From JADJOY01 sp046331705 [NCBI: bacterium] (GTDB lineage: Bacteria > JADJOY01): DNA of 64,000 nucleotides. The stretch lies in assembly GCA_046331705.1 (NCBI GenBank), contig JAXLQJ010000036.1, forward strand, positions 16,230 to 80,229, written 5' to 3'. Under the pieces are notes generated by a model, which searched no databases, was not told the DNA's origin, and saw only the letters and a program-made list of their open reading frames with translations. The translations under genes and the position numbers were made by a program. Position 1 is the stretch's first letter. Each line of letters opens with the position of its first letter. This document shows, one piece after another, positions 36,741 to 47,044 of this stretch.

Positions 36741-37600
36741 GCCCACTCGCGACGCGCCACCAGGCCTTGCGCGAGGCGACTCGGCGCTTGCTCTCGGCCG
36801 AGGTCGAGGACGCCGAGCACGGCGCGCTACGGCTGCTCGCCCACGCGAGCGGATGCGCGCACGCTCGAGATCGCGAGCCAGGCGACGGCCCCGCTCGAGC
36901 CCGACGTCGCGGCGCGTTTCGAGGCGCTGGTGGGTGAGCGCGCGCGCGCCGCGTCCCGTTGCAGCACATCGTGGAAGTCGGCTTCCACGCGATCGAGCTC
37001 GAGGTGAGCCGTCGAGTGCTCGTGCCGCGCGCCGAGACCGAGCTCCTCGTGGACGCCGTCCTCGATTGGCTGAAGGTGCGGGCGCTCCCGGCGCCGCGCG
37101 TGCTGGACCTCGGCACCGGCAGCGGCGCCATCGCGATCGCCATCGCCCGAGCGCGCCTCGAGGCGCGCGTGGTGGCCACCGACGCCAGCCTCGACGCGCT
37201 CGCCGTCGCGGGCCGGAACGCGGCGCGAAACGGCGTCGCCGCTCGGATCGCGCTGCTCGCCGGATGCTGGTTCCAGCCGCTGCGCCGACTCGACGCTTTC
37301 GACGTCGTCGTCTCGAACCCGCCCTACGTGACCACCGCCGAGATCGGCGCGCTCGCGCCCGAGGTGCGCGAGCACGACCCACGCCTGGCGCTCGACGGCG
37401 GGCCGGACGGGCTCGCACCCTACCGGGCGATCTGCGCCGAGGCACCGTTGCGCTTGCGCAGCCCAGGGCTCTTGGCGCTCGAGGTCGCGGGGACGCGCGC
37501 AGCCGAGGTCGCGGCACTGGCGCGCGACGCCGGCTTCGAGACCACGTGCATCCGCGCCGACTACGCCGGATGGCCCCGTGTCGTGCTCGCGACGATCTGA
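36737..37600 (+). pseudogene. prmC: Release factor glutamine methyltransferase gene, interrupted by two compensating frameshifts
   Basis: PrmC methylates the GGQ glutamine of RF1 and RF2, and it typically follows prfA. GTG 36737 overlaps the prfA stop as GTGA. The N-terminal helical domain ([16 protein letters not shown]) is in one frame up to about 36851. The next 35 codons ([20 protein letters not shown]) are in another phase, and from 36959 the first frame resumes with [27 protein letters not shown] and the catalytic NPPY. As written the first frame stops at 36937. Removing one G of GG (36851-36852) and adding one C to CCC (36955-36957) restores a 287-residue PrmC with the conserved PLQ. 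A real lesion in prmC would be surprising, so sequence error is likely. Confidence 0.8.
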
Positions 37601-37629
37601 GCGTCGCGCAACCCCGGAGATCCACCCCC

Positions 37630-38883
37630 ATGGACAAGCTCTTGATCGAAGGTGGGCCGCGGCTGGCCGGCGAGGTCGACGTCGCTGGCGCGAAGAACAG
37701 CGCACTGCCGGTGCTCGCCGCGTGCCTGCTGACGGCGGAGCCGTGCCGGCTCGCGAACGTTCCCGAGGTGCGCGACCTGATGACGATGCGCAAGCTGCTC
37801 GACCTGGTCGGCGCGCGCACCCAGCGCGTCGACGGCGTGCTCGAGGTGGAGGCACGCGCGGTGAGCGAGCCCGTCGCGCCCTACGACCTGGTGCGGACCA
37901 TGCGAGCGTCGGCGATCGTGCTCGGCCCGTTGCTCGCACGGACCGGACGAGCGGCGGTCTCGTTGCCGGGCGGCTGCGCCATCGGTGCACGTCCCATGAA
38001 CCTGCACCTCGAGGGCTTGGCGAAGATGGGCGCGCGCCTCGAGCTCGAGGGCGGCTACATCCGTGCCGAAGCCGAGCAGCTCGTCGGAACGACCATCGAG
38101 TGGACGCGGCCGAGCGTCACCGGCACCGAGAACCTGATGATGGCCGCGGTGCTGGCGCGGGGCGTGACGCGAATCAAGGGCGCGGCGCTCGAGCCGGAGG
38201 TCGTGGATCTGGCGCAGATGCTCGAGCGCATGGGTGCGCACATCGTGGGCGCGGGAACTCCCGAGATCCGCATCGAGGGGGTCGAGCGCCTCCACGGGGT
38301 CGAGCACACGATCATGCCGGACCGGATCGAGGCCGGCACGCTCTTGGTCGCCGCCGCGATCACCGGCGGCGACGTGCTGGTGCGCGGCGCGCGTGCCGAG
38401 CACCTCGAAGCGGTGCTCGCGAAGCTGAGCCAGAGCGGCGCCGCGATCACGCGTTCCGCGGAGGGCATCCGGCTGCGCATGGACGGCGCGCCGCGTCCCG
38501 TCGACGTCACCACGCTGCCCTTTCCCGGCTTCCCGACGGACATGCAAGCACAGCTCACCAGCCTGGTATGCCTGGCCCCCGGGACCAGCGCGATCACCGA
38601 GACGATCTTCGAGAGCCGCTTCATGCACGTGTCCGAGCTGGAACGCATGGGCGCACGCATCGACGTGCAGGGACCCACCGCGTTCGTCGACGGCGTCGAA
38701 CGACTGACCGCCGCGCCCGTGATGGCCACCGATCTGCGCGCCAGCGCCGCGCTGGTGCTGGCGGGCCTCGCGGCCGATGGGGTGACCGAGATCCGGCGCG
38801 TCTATCACCTGGATCGCGGCTATGCGGAGCTCGATCGCAAGCTGATCGCGCTGGGTGCCCGGATCCGCCGCGTGGCCGAGTAG
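37630..38883 (+). CDS. murA: UDP-N-acetylglucosamine 1-carboxyvinyltransferase
   Basis: MurA moves enolpyruvate from PEP to UDP-GlcNAc, the first committed step of peptidoglycan synthesis. The 417-residue protein is full length, with Lys22-Asn23 in GAKNSALP and the catalytic loop [15 protein letters not shown] that holds Cys116, the fosfomycin target. The internal repeat [12 protein letters not shown] and [13 protein letters not shown] near the C-terminus are also typical. It follows prmC, and a GC-rich hairpin after it suggests that a transcript ends here. In related deltaproteobacteria hisG and hisD often come next; here an ABC transporter intervenes. Confidence 0.97.
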   Translation: MDKLLIEGGPRLAGEVDVAGAKNSALPVLAACLLTAEPCRLANVPEVRDLMTMRKLLDLVGARTQRVDGVLEVEARAVSEPVAPYDLVRTMRASAIVLGPLLARTGRAAVSLPGGCAIGARPMNLHLEGLAKMGARLELEGGYIRAEAEQLVGTTIEWTRPSVTGTENLMMAAVLARGVTRIKGAALEPEVVDLAQMLERMGAHIVGAGTPEIRIEGVERLHGVEHTIMPDRIEAGTLLVAAAITGGDVLVRGARAEHLEAVLAKLSQSGAAITRSAEGIRLRMDGAPRPVDVTTLPFPGFPTDMQAQLTSLVCLAPGTSAITETIFESRFMHVSELERMGARIDVQGPTAFVDGVERLTAAPVMATDLRASAALVLAGLAADGVTEIRRVYHLDRGYAELDRKLIALGARIRRVAE

Positions 38884-38896
38884 CGCGCGATCCACC

Positions 38897-38946
38897 CCCG
38901 CGCGAGGCCGTGACTGCGACCACGCGCGGGTTGTGCCAAGCTTGGC
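38897..38946. repeat. Hairpin and 12-bp palindrome downstream of murA
   Basis: CCCGCGCG (38897-38904) can pair with CGCGCGGG (38923-38930), followed by TTGTG, which could end the murA transcript. Immediately after it stands the perfect palindrome GCCAAGCTTGGC (38935-38946), about 52 nt before the next start codon; it could be an operator. Confidence 0.4.
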
Positions 38947-38998
38947 GCGCTTCAGGGCCCGCGCGGCCTTCGCACGGAGCGTCTCGCCACTCGCGACC

Positions 38999-39871
38999 AT
39001 GTCATCGAAACGTCCCGTCGTCGCAGCGTTCGTGGCCCTGGCCTCGTTTCTCGCCGGCGCAGCCACGCTTCACGGCCGGCTGCTGGCGCACGACCAACTC
39101 CACAGGACGCTGCCCAACGACGCGCTCTATCTCCCCAAGCCCGAGCTCTTCCGGGCCACGAGCTTCGGCTTCCACCAGCTCGCCGCCGACTTGCTGTGGG
39201 CGAAGCTGGTGCAAGCGGTGGGCAACTGGACCGACCGCACCCAGGGCTTCAAGTACACGTACCAGTACGCCGACATCGTGACCGACATCGATCCCGGGTA
39301 CGCGGCGCCCTACCTCATCGCCAACTTCTGGCTGGTCGGCTGGGATCGCATCGAGGACGCGAACGCCATCCTCGAGAAGGGTCATCGCCGCTTCCCGCAG
39401 AGCTACAAGTTCCCCTACTACCTCGGGCTCAACCACTTCCTGTGGCTCCACGATCGCGTCCGCGCGATCCAATACTTCAGCGAGGCCGCCACGCTCCACG
39501 AGACGCCCGAGGCATCGAGGCGCTCCATGGCGAGCGCGCTGGAACGTCCGGACGATCCCACCGCCGCGTTCGACCTGATCATGAACCTCTACAGCGGCGC
39601 GGGATCCCGGCAGGAGCGGCAGGCGATCGAGCCGTTGGTGGTGCACGGCATGTTCTTCCAGCTCGCCACCGAGGTGAACGCCGCGTCCGCGAAGTACGAG
39701 CAGACGCACGGCCACAAGCCCACGACGCTCGAGGAGCTCGTCGAGGACGGGTCGTTACGCTCGGTTCCGCGCGACCCGTACGGCGGCACGCTCCGTCTCG
39801 ACGAGGCCGGGCTGCTGCGCTCGAGCGTGCGTCCGAACTATTGGTGGGAGCGCAAGCCCAGCGCTCGATGA
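38999..39871 (+). CDS. Membrane-anchored protein with TPR-like helical repeats, unknown function
   Basis: The 290-residue protein has an N-terminal membrane segment (VVAAFVALASFLAGAATL), then helical repeats rich in Trp, Tyr and Leu (FGFHQLAADLLWAKLVQAVGNW, partly quoted; YAAPYLIANFWLVGW; ANAILEKGHRRFPQS), as in tetratricopeptide proteins. The C-terminus contains a short motif seen in pilin-like or pseudopilin tails (THGHKPTTLEELVEDG, VPRDPYGG). It lies 10 nt before an ABC ATPase gene, so it may be an accessory part of that transporter. I do not recognise a named family. Confidence 0.72.
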   Translation: MSSKRPVVAAFVALASFLAGAATLHGRLLAHDQLHRTLPNDALYLPKPELFRATSFGFHQLAADLLWAKLVQAVGNWTDRTQGFKYTYQYADIVTDIDPGYAAPYLIANFWLVGWDRIEDANAILEKGHRRFPQSYKFPYYLGLNHFLWLHDRVRAIQYFSEAATLHETPEASRRSMASALERPDDPTAAFDLIMNLYSGAGSRQERQAIEPLVVHGMFFQLATEVNAASAKYEQTHGHKPTTLEELVEDGSLRSVPRDPYGGTLRLDEAGLLRSSVRPNYWWERKPSAR

Positions 39872-39881
39872 GGCCTCCCGA

Positions 39882-40838
39882 ATGCTCGAACGCGCCGAAG
39901 ATCCCGTGCTCAGCCTGGAAGGCGTGCGCAAGAGTTACCGCACGCCGTTCGGGCTCGGACGCATCGAAGCCCTGCGTGGTCTCAGCTTGCGCGTGGCGCG
40001 CGGCGAGACGGTCGGGTTCCTGGGACCCAACGGCGCCGGCAAGACCACCACGCTCAAGGTGATCCTCGGCCTGATTCGCGCCGACGCCGGCACCGTGCAG
40101 GTGTTCGGCCGGCCGCCCTCCGATCGGCAGGCGCGCCACGCCGTGGGCTTCCTGCCGGAGCAGCCCTACTTTTACGACTACCTCACCCCGCGCGAGATCC
40201 TGGAGCTGGCGGCGGCGCTCTTCGCGTTGCCGCGCATGGTGGCGCGCCAGCGCGTCGCCGAGCTGATCGACCGGCTCGATCTCGGCAGCGTGCGCGACAC
40301 GCCGCTGCGCAAGCTCTCGAAGGGCTGGGTGCAACGCGTCGGGTTGGCGCAGGCGCTGGTGGGCAGTCCGGATCTGGTGGTGCTGGACGAGCCGATGAGC
40401 GGGCTCGACCCGCTGGGACGCCGCGAGGTGCGCGAGCTGATCACCTCGCTCAAGGGCCAAGGCACCGCGGTGCTGTTCAGCTCCCACATCCTCACGGACG
40501 CCGAGCTGCTCTGCGATCGCGTCGCCGTGATCGCCGCGGGTCAGATCCGCTTCGACGGGCCGCTCTCGCGCTTCGCTTCCGACACCCCGGCCTCGATCGA
40601 CCTGGTGATCGAAGGAGTCGCCCGCGACGTGCTCGCGTCGAGCGGCGGTGAGCCGCTCGACGTCCGCGAGCGCGACGGCAAGTGGTGCCTGCGGGTCGCG
40701 CGGCAGGAACAGGTGGATCGACTCGTCGCCTGCACCGTCGAGCGGGGCGGTCGAGTCCTCGCGGTCACCCCGAACCGCGTGGGAATCGAGGAAATCTTCT
40801 CGCAGGCGGTGCGCTCGAGCGAAACGGGGACGCCATGA
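39882..40838 (+). CDS. ABC transporter ATP-binding protein (ABC-2 type)
   Basis: The 318-residue ATPase has Walker A GPNGAGKTT, a Q-loop at LPEQPYFYDYLT, the signature LSKGW, Walker B VVLDEPMSGLDP and an H-loop SSHIL. The LSKGx form of the signature is usual for ABC-2 exporters. The last 90 residues form a small C-terminal domain (IDLVIEGVA, REQ-rich), also typical. The permease start overlaps its stop as ATGA, so they form one export complex; the substrate is unknown. Confidence 0.92.
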   Translation: MLERAEDPVLSLEGVRKSYRTPFGLGRIEALRGLSLRVARGETVGFLGPNGAGKTTTLKVILGLIRADAGTVQVFGRPPSDRQARHAVGFLPEQPYFYDYLTPREILELAAALFALPRMVARQRVAELIDRLDLGSVRDTPLRKLSKGWVQRVGLAQALVGSPDLVVLDEPMSGLDPLGRREVRELITSLKGQGTAVLFSSHILTDAELLCDRVAVIAAGQIRFDGPLSRFASDTPASIDLVIEGVARDVLASSGGEPLDVRERDGKWCLRVARQEQVDRLVACTVERGGRVLAVTPNRVGIEEIFSQAVRSSETGTP

Positions 40839-41602
40839 GACAGACGCTCGCGATTGCCACGAACACCTTTCGCGAAGCGATTCGCGATCGCATCTTCCAC
40901 TCGCTGCTCGTGTTCGCCGTGCTGGTGATCCTGAGCTCGCTGATCCTGGGCTACGTCACGGTCGGCGAGCAGGCGCGCATCGTCATGAACGTGGGCCTGG
41001 CGGCGATTCACGTCTTCGGCGTGCTGATCGCGATCAGCGTCGGCACCGGGCTCGTCTACAAGGAGATGGCCAAGCGCACGATCGTGACGCTGCTCTCGAA
41101 GCCGCTGGCGCGTCACCAGTTCCTGATCGGCAAGTACGTCGGGCTCGCCATGGTGCTGGCCGTGCAGCTGGTGCTGATGACGGCGGTGTTCCAGGCGCTG
41201 TTCTCCGCGCGCGGCGGATGGGTATCGGCGCTGACGTACCAGACGGTGTGGCTGATCTACGTCGAGCTGCTGGTGGTCACCTCGGTGGTGCTGCTCTTCT
41301 CGACGGTCACGAGCCCGTTCACGGGCGGCATCCTGAGCCTGCTCTTCTTCCTGATCGGGCACTCGATCGGCGAGCTGCAGAAGTACTCGAACACCTACGG
41401 CCCGCTCACCGCGCACCCGTTGTGGAAGGTGGCGTTCGCGCTCTTTCCCGACCTGGAGCGCTTCAACCTCAAGGAGAACGCGCTCTACCTGAAACCCGTC
41501 ACCTGGGGCTTCGTGGCGCAAACGACGCTCTACGGGATGCTGCTGAGCGCGGTGTTCGTGACCGCCGCCGTGATCGTGTTCCGGCAACGCGACTTCACCT
41601 GA
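40835..41602 (+). CDS. ABC-2 type transporter permease
   Basis: The 255-residue protein has about six membrane segments (LLVFAVLVILSSLILGYV, VGLAAIHVFGVLIAISV, YVGLAMVLAVQLVLMTAVF, LIYVELLVVTSVVLLFS, GGILSLLFFLIGHSIGEL and the C-terminal GMLLSAVFVTAAVIVF, each partly quoted). The coupling-helix region VYKEMAKRTIVTLLSKPLAR is characteristic of ABC-2 permeases. It is encoded with its ATPase (4-nt overlap) and ends 10 nt before hisD, so the transporter may share the his transcript. Confidence 0.9.
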   Translation: MRQTLAIATNTFREAIRDRIFHSLLVFAVLVILSSLILGYVTVGEQARIVMNVGLAAIHVFGVLIAISVGTGLVYKEMAKRTIVTLLSKPLARHQFLIGKYVGLAMVLAVQLVLMTAVFQALFSARGGWVSALTYQTVWLIYVELLVVTSVVLLFSTVTSPFTGGILSLLFFLIGHSIGELQKYSNTYGPLTAHPLWKVAFALFPDLERFNLKENALYLKPVTWGFVAQTTLYGMLLSAVFVTAAVIVFRQRDFT

Positions 41603-41612
41603 CGAGATCCCC

Positions 41613-42929
41613 GTGCGCACGCTCACCACGACCGACCCCGGCTTCGCTCGCGCCCTGGCGCGCCTCGCGAACCGCATCACGCTCACCAGCGCCGACCGCG
41701 AGCCCGAGGTCCGCGCCATCGTCGCAGCCGTGCGCAAGCGCGGTGACGCGGCCGTCGCGGCCTACACGCGGCGACTCGATCGGGTTCGCATCCCCGCCGC
41801 GGATCCATGGCTCGCCGCCGAAGCCTTCGCGTTGGCCCGCGCGCTGGTCGGCAAGCAAGCGCTCGCCGATCTGAAGCTCGCGCGCGACCGCATTCGGACC
41901 TTCCACGCCCGAGGACGGCCGCGGGGCTACGCGATCCGCTCGGGTGCCGGCGTGCAACTCGCGCAGCGGGTTCACCCCCTGGGACGCGTGGGGGTCTACG
42001 TCCCCGGCGGACGCGGCGCCTATCCGTCGACGGTGCTCATGAACTCCGTGCCAGCCCGCGTCGCCGGGGTGGCCGAGATCGTGCTCGCGACCCCGCCCGC
42101 GCCGAGCGGCGAGCCGCGCCTGCGCGGTATCGATCCCCACGTGGTGGTGGCTGCCGAGCTCGCCGGGGTGTCGCGCGTGCTCACGGTCGGCGGTGCGCAG
42201 GCCGTGGCGGCGATGGCGTTCGGGACGCGCGCGATCCCGCGCGTGGACAAGATCGTGGGCCCGGGCAACGTGTGGGTGGCGACGGCGAAGCGGGTCGTCT
42301 ACGGCCAGGTCGACATCGACTCGTTCGCCGGTCCGAGCGAGGTGCTGGTGATCGCCGACGGCTCGGTTCCGACGGCGTGGACGGCGGCGGATCTCTTGAG
42401 CCAGGCGGAGCACGACCCGGACGCCATCGTGTTCCTGGTGGCGACCGAGCGCTCGGTGGCGCAGGCGGTGACGCAAGAGATCGAGCGCCAGCTCGTCGAT
42501 CTACCCAACCGCGACACGGCCCGGGAATCGCTGCGCCGCAACGGCACGGTGATCCTCGCGCGCGACGTCGACGAGGCCGTGTCCATCGCCAACGAGCTCG
42601 CCCCGGAGCACCTCGAGGTCCACACGCGCGCCGCGCGCCGCGTGGCGAGACGCCTCGGGAACGCAGGCGCGGTGTTCGTCGGAGCGCACACCCCGGAAGC
42701 GATCGGGGACTATCTCGCGGGTCCGAACCACGTGCTGCCCACGGGTGGCACCGCGCGCTTCTTCTCGCCGCTCTCGGTCGACGATTTCCTGCGTCGCTCG
42801 AATACCCTCGAGCTATCCGCCGCGGCGCTGCGCCGGCTCGGCCCGCCCACGGCGCGTCTCGCCCGCATCGAGCGCTTCGAAGCGCACGCGCGCTCGGTCA
42901 TCACGCGCCTCGAAGAGCCTTCCCGATGA
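41613..42929 (+). CDS. hisD: Histidinol dehydrogenase
   Basis: HisD oxidises histidinol to histidine in two NAD-dependent steps. The 438-residue protein is full length and has YVPGGRGAYPSTVLMN, VDKIVGPGNVWVATAKR, the zinc region SFAGPSEVLVIAD and LSQAEHDPDA, and the catalytic ELAPEHLEV. It ends with GPNHVLPTGGTARFFSPLS. The start is GTG 41613. HisC overlaps its stop as ATGA. HisG, the first enzyme of the pathway and a frequent upstream neighbour, is not in the window. Confidence 0.97.
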   Translation: MRTLTTTDPGFARALARLANRITLTSADREPEVRAIVAAVRKRGDAAVAAYTRRLDRVRIPAADPWLAAEAFALARALVGKQALADLKLARDRIRTFHARGRPRGYAIRSGAGVQLAQRVHPLGRVGVYVPGGRGAYPSTVLMNSVPARVAGVAEIVLATPPAPSGEPRLRGIDPHVVVAAELAGVSRVLTVGGAQAVAAMAFGTRAIPRVDKIVGPGNVWVATAKRVVYGQVDIDSFAGPSEVLVIADGSVPTAWTAADLLSQAEHDPDAIVFLVATERSVAQAVTQEIERQLVDLPNRDTARESLRRNGTVILARDVDEAVSIANELAPEHLEVHTRAARRVARRLGNAGAVFVGAHTPEAIGDYLAGPNHVLPTGGTARFFSPLSVDDFLRRSNTLELSAAALRRLGPPTARLARIERFEAHARSVITRLEEPSR

Positions 42930-44014
42930 GATCGGCACCGACCGCCGCAGTGCGCGATTCGATTCGCGAGCTGGTGGCCTACCCCATCGAGCACGAGCGC
43001 GTGCCCGTGAAGCTCGACGCCAACGAGCTCGGGCTCGACCTCCCCCCCGCCCTCGACGAGGCGTTCCGGACGGTGTGGCAGCGCGTGGATCTGCGCCGCT
43101 ATCCCGAGGGCCACGCCGATGCGCTGGTCGCGAGCATGACGCGGCGCTTCGGCTTGGCGCCCGAGTCGATCCTGGTGGGAAACGGCTCGAACGAGATGAT
43201 CGCGCTCTTGTTCGCCGCGTTCGCCGACGGCGGCTCCCAAGGCTCGGCACCCGTGGTCGTGGTGCCCACCCCGAGCTTCGGCGTCTATCCGATCCAGGCG
43301 CGCAGCCACGGTTTCGTGGTGCGCAACGTGCCGCTCAGCGACGAGTTCGAGCTCGAGCCCGAGGCGGTCCTCGAGGCGGCGCGCACGCAGCGCGCGCGGC
43401 TGATCGTGCTGGCCTCGCCCAACAATCCCACCGGGAATGCCCTCGCCCGCGACGCCATCGAATACCTGCTCGAGCAATTCGACGGGCCGGTGGTGGTCGA
43501 CGAGGCCTACCAGCCGTTCGCCCAGGAGTCGTGGCTCGGACGCTGGGAGCGCTGGCCGAACCTGGTCGTGCTTCGGACGCTGAGCAAGGTCGGTCTGGCG
43601 GCGCTGCGAGTCGGCTTCCTGCTCGCGGATCCGCGGTTGACGGCGGAGTTGCGCAAGGCCAAGCTCCCCTTCAATCTCAACTCGGTGAGCGCGGCGCTGG
43701 CCGAGGTCGCGATCGACCACTGGCCGGAGCTCGAGAAGGTCGCCCGCGAGGTCGTGGCCGAGCGAGCGAGGACGGCGCAGGCGCTCGCAGCGATGCCCGA
43801 CGTCCGGGTCTTTCCCTCGGAGGCGAATTTCCTGCTGATCCGCGTTCCCGGCGAAGCCAACTCCGTGTGGTCGCGGCTGCTGGCGCGCGGGATCTCGGTG
43901 CGGAACTTCAGCACCAAGCCTGGTCTCGAGGGCTGTCTGCGCGTCACCATCGGGAAGCCCAGCGAGAACGACGCCTTCCTCGCGGGCCTGCGCGAGGTCC
44001 TGGCGACGCGCTGA
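42926..44014 (+). CDS. hisC: Histidinol-phosphate aminotransferase
   Basis: HisC transfers an amino group from glutamate to imidazole-acetol phosphate. The 362-residue protein is a class I/II aminotransferase with LRRYPEGHADALV, the PLP-contact segment VGNGSNEMI, ASPNNPTGN, the aspartate in VVVDEAYQPFA and the Schiff-base lysine in TLSKVGLAALRVGF. The start ATG 42926 overlaps the hisD stop. The product is translationally coupled to HisD. Confidence 0.95.
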   Translation: MRSAPTAAVRDSIRELVAYPIEHERVPVKLDANELGLDLPPALDEAFRTVWQRVDLRRYPEGHADALVASMTRRFGLAPESILVGNGSNEMIALLFAAFADGGSQGSAPVVVVPTPSFGVYPIQARSHGFVVRNVPLSDEFELEPEAVLEAARTQRARLIVLASPNNPTGNALARDAIEYLLEQFDGPVVVDEAYQPFAQESWLGRWERWPNLVVLRTLSKVGLAALRVGFLLADPRLTAELRKAKLPFNLNSVSAALAEVAIDHWPELEKVAREVVAERARTAQALAAMPDVRVFPSEANFLLIRVPGEANSVWSRLLARGISVRNFSTKPGLEGCLRVTIGKPSENDAFLAGLREVLATR

Positions 44015-44089
44015 GCGTCCCAGCGAGTCGGTGGGCCGAGGCACGACGAGCGCGCGACGCGGGCTACGCTGGCCGCCAAGAGGTCGAAG

Positions 44090-44677
44090 ATGAGCCGAGT
44101 CGGACGCGTCGAGCGCAGCACCACGGAGACCCAGGTCAGCGTCACCGTCGACCTGGACGGAACCGGTCGCTACCAGCTCGACACCGGTATCCCGTTCTTC
44201 GATCACATGCTGAGCCACATCGCCAAGCAAGGCCTGCTCGACTTGGACGTGAAGGCCACGGGCGATCTCGAGGTCGACTTTCACCACACCGTCGAGGACG
44301 TCGGCCTGTCGTTCGGCGAGGCGCTCGCGAAGGCGCTCGGCGACAAGGTGGGGATTCGTCGCTATGGCTCGGCGTCGCTTCCCATGGAGGAGACGCTCGC
44401 CGACGTCGCCGTGGACCTGAGCGGGCGCGCGTACTTCGTGTATCGCGTGGAGCTCGCGCAGGAGAAGGTCGGCACCTTCGACCTCTCGCTGGCGAAGGAG
44501 TTCCTGCGTTCGTTCGCGAACCGGTGCGGCATGAATCTGCACGTGACGGTGCGCTACGGGCAGGACGCCCACCACGTCCTCGAAGCGATCTTCAAGGGCT
44601 TCGGCCTCGCGCTGCGCGACGCCGTGGCGGTGGATCCGCGCCGTCGCGACGTGCCCAGCACCAAGGGTGTTCTGTGA
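44090..44677 (+). CDS. hisB: Imidazoleglycerol-phosphate dehydratase
   Basis: HisB dehydrates imidazole-glycerol phosphate to the acetol form. The 195-residue protein is the monofunctional type without the phosphatase domain. The metal-binding motifs are present: FFDHMLSHIAKQG, DFHHTVEDVGLSFGEA and AHHVLEAIFKGF. AGAGG stands before ATG 44090. It is separated from hisC by 75 nt and from hisH by 135 nt; the latter gap holds a strong hairpin. Confidence 0.97.
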   Translation: MSRVGRVERSTTETQVSVTVDLDGTGRYQLDTGIPFFDHMLSHIAKQGLLDLDVKATGDLEVDFHHTVEDVGLSFGEALAKALGDKVGIRRYGSASLPMEETLADVAVDLSGRAYFVYRVELAQEKVGTFDLSLAKEFLRSFANRCGMNLHVTVRYGQDAHHVLEAIFKGFGLALRDAVAVDPRRRDVPSTKGVL

Positions 44678-44720
44678 TGGCCCGCGGTCCCGAAGCTCGG
44701 CGCTGAGGGCGCATCCCGAA

Positions 44721-44745
44721 GCAACCGAGCCGCATGCTCGGTTGC
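44721..44745. repeat. Perfect 10-bp inverted repeat between hisB and hisH
   Basis: GCAACCGAGC (44721-44730) and GCTCGGTTGC (44736-44745) are separated by 5 nt. No T-run follows on either strand, so it is more likely an mRNA processing or stability hairpin than a terminator. Confidence 0.55.
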
Positions 44746-44812
44746 GGCAACGATTGCCCGACGGGCCGCAGCCGAGCGAGCCGAATCCACCCGATCCCCG
44801 CATCCCCGCCTC

Positions 44813-45466
44813 ATGACCAGCGCGACAAAACCCATCGTCGTCGTCGACTACGGCAGCGGCAATCTGCGCAGCGTCGCCAAGGCCGTCGAGCGCGCGGGCG
44901 GGGTGGTGGAGGTGAGCGCCGATCCCGCGGCGCTCGCGCGCGCCGGCGGAGTCGTGCTGCCGGGCGTCGGCGCCTTCCGCGCGGCGATGGAGAATCTCAC
45001 GCGCGGCGGCTGGATCGAACCACTGCTCCAGCACCTCGCGAGCGACCGGCCTTTTCTCGGGATCTGTCTCGGCCTCCAGTTGCTGTTCGAGTCGAGCGAG
45101 GAGTTCGGCACCACTCGCGGGCTCGGCCTGTGCCGCGGTCGCGTGCGCGCCTTCCCGCTTCCCGCTGCGGACGGGACGGGCGGCGAGCGCGCCAAGGTTC
45201 CGCACATGGGCTGGAACCAGCTCCGCGCCGCGCATCCGAGCCTCGTGAGCGAGGCGGTCGGCGACGACGCGTGGGCGTACTTCGTCCACTCGTACTACGT
45301 CGACTGCGACGAGCCGGAGCTGATCGCGACGACCACCCAGCACGGCAACGTCACGTTCACCTCGTCGATCGCCCGCGGTCGGCTCGTGGCGTGCCAGTTT
45401 CACCCCGAGAAGAGCCAGGCCATCGGGCTCGAGTTGCTGTCGCACTTCGTGAGGCTCTGCCGATGA
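44813..45466 (+). CDS. hisH: Imidazole glycerol phosphate synthase, glutamine amidotransferase subunit
   Basis: HisH releases ammonia from glutamine and channels it to HisF. The 217-residue protein is a class I amidotransferase: [16 protein letters not shown] at the start, the nucleophile Cys in [10 protein letters not shown], and the His-Glu pair in [19 protein letters not shown] and YFVHSYYVD are family motifs. The start ATG 44813 lacks a clear ribosome site. HisA overlaps its stop as ATGA. Confidence 0.97.
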   Translation: MTSATKPIVVVDYGSGNLRSVAKAVERAGGVVEVSADPAALARAGGVVLPGVGAFRAAMENLTRGGWIEPLLQHLASDRPFLGICLGLQLLFESSEEFGTTRGLGLCRGRVRAFPLPAADGTGGERAKVPHMGWNQLRAAHPSLVSEAVGDDAWAYFVHSYYVDCDEPELIATTTQHGNVTFTSSIARGRLVACQFHPEKSQAIGLELLSHFVRLCR

Positions 45467-46214
45467 GCCTCACCCTGATTCCCGCGATCGACTTGCGCGG
45501 CGGCCGATGCGTGCGCTTGCTGCGCGGCGATCCCAACGCCGAGACGGTGTACTTTCAGGATCCGGTCGAGCCGGCGCGGCGCTTCGAGGCCCGCGGCGCG
45601 AGCTGGCTGCACGTCGTCGATCTGGACGGCGCCTTCGAGGGCGGCGAGCGCAACGGCGCCGCGATCCGCGCGATTCGATCGGCCACCACCATGCGCCTCG
45701 AGATCGGTGGCGGGCTGCGCACGCGCGACGCCGTCGCGCGAGCGCTCGACCTCGGAGCGGAGCGCGCCATCATCGGCACCGCGGCCATCGAGAATCCGGC
45801 CTTTCTGGACGAAGCGTGCCGCGAGTGGCCGGGACGGATCTGGGTGGGCATCGACGCACGCCAGGGCAAGGTCGCCGTCCGGGGCTGGGTCGAGCAGACC
45901 AGCGTCGATGCTCGCGCCCTCGCGGAGCGCGTCGCGCGCGCCGGCGCCGCGGGCATCGTCTACACCGACATCGCCCGCGACGGCGCGCTGAGCGGACCCA
46001 ACGCCGAGGAGACCGCGCGCGTCGCCCGGGACCTGGGGATCCCGGTGATCGCCTCGGGCGGAGTGCACCGGCTCGAGGATCTCGCGTCGCTCAAGCCGCT
46101 CGAGGCCGACGGCGTGATCGGCGTCATCAGCGGCCGGGCGCTCTACGAAGGCACCCTGGACCTCGACGCGGCGATCCGGTACCTGGCCGACGGCGAGTTG
46201 CGCGGAGTCGAGCG

Positions 46215-46218
<4 letters not shown>
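45463..46218 (+). CDS. hisA: ProFAR isomerase
   Basis: HisA opens the ribose ring of ProFAR, an Amadori rearrangement on a beta/alpha barrel. The 251-residue protein has the N-terminal catalytic Asp in [14 protein letters not shown], the phosphate loops [11 protein letters not shown] and IGTAAIENP, the second Asp in [14 protein letters not shown] and [13 protein letters not shown]. It is overlapped by hisH at the start and by hisF at the end (GTGA), so the three are translated in a chain. Confidence 0.97.
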
Positions 46219-47030
<812 letters not shown>

Positions 47031-47044
47031 CGAGGACCAGCGAC

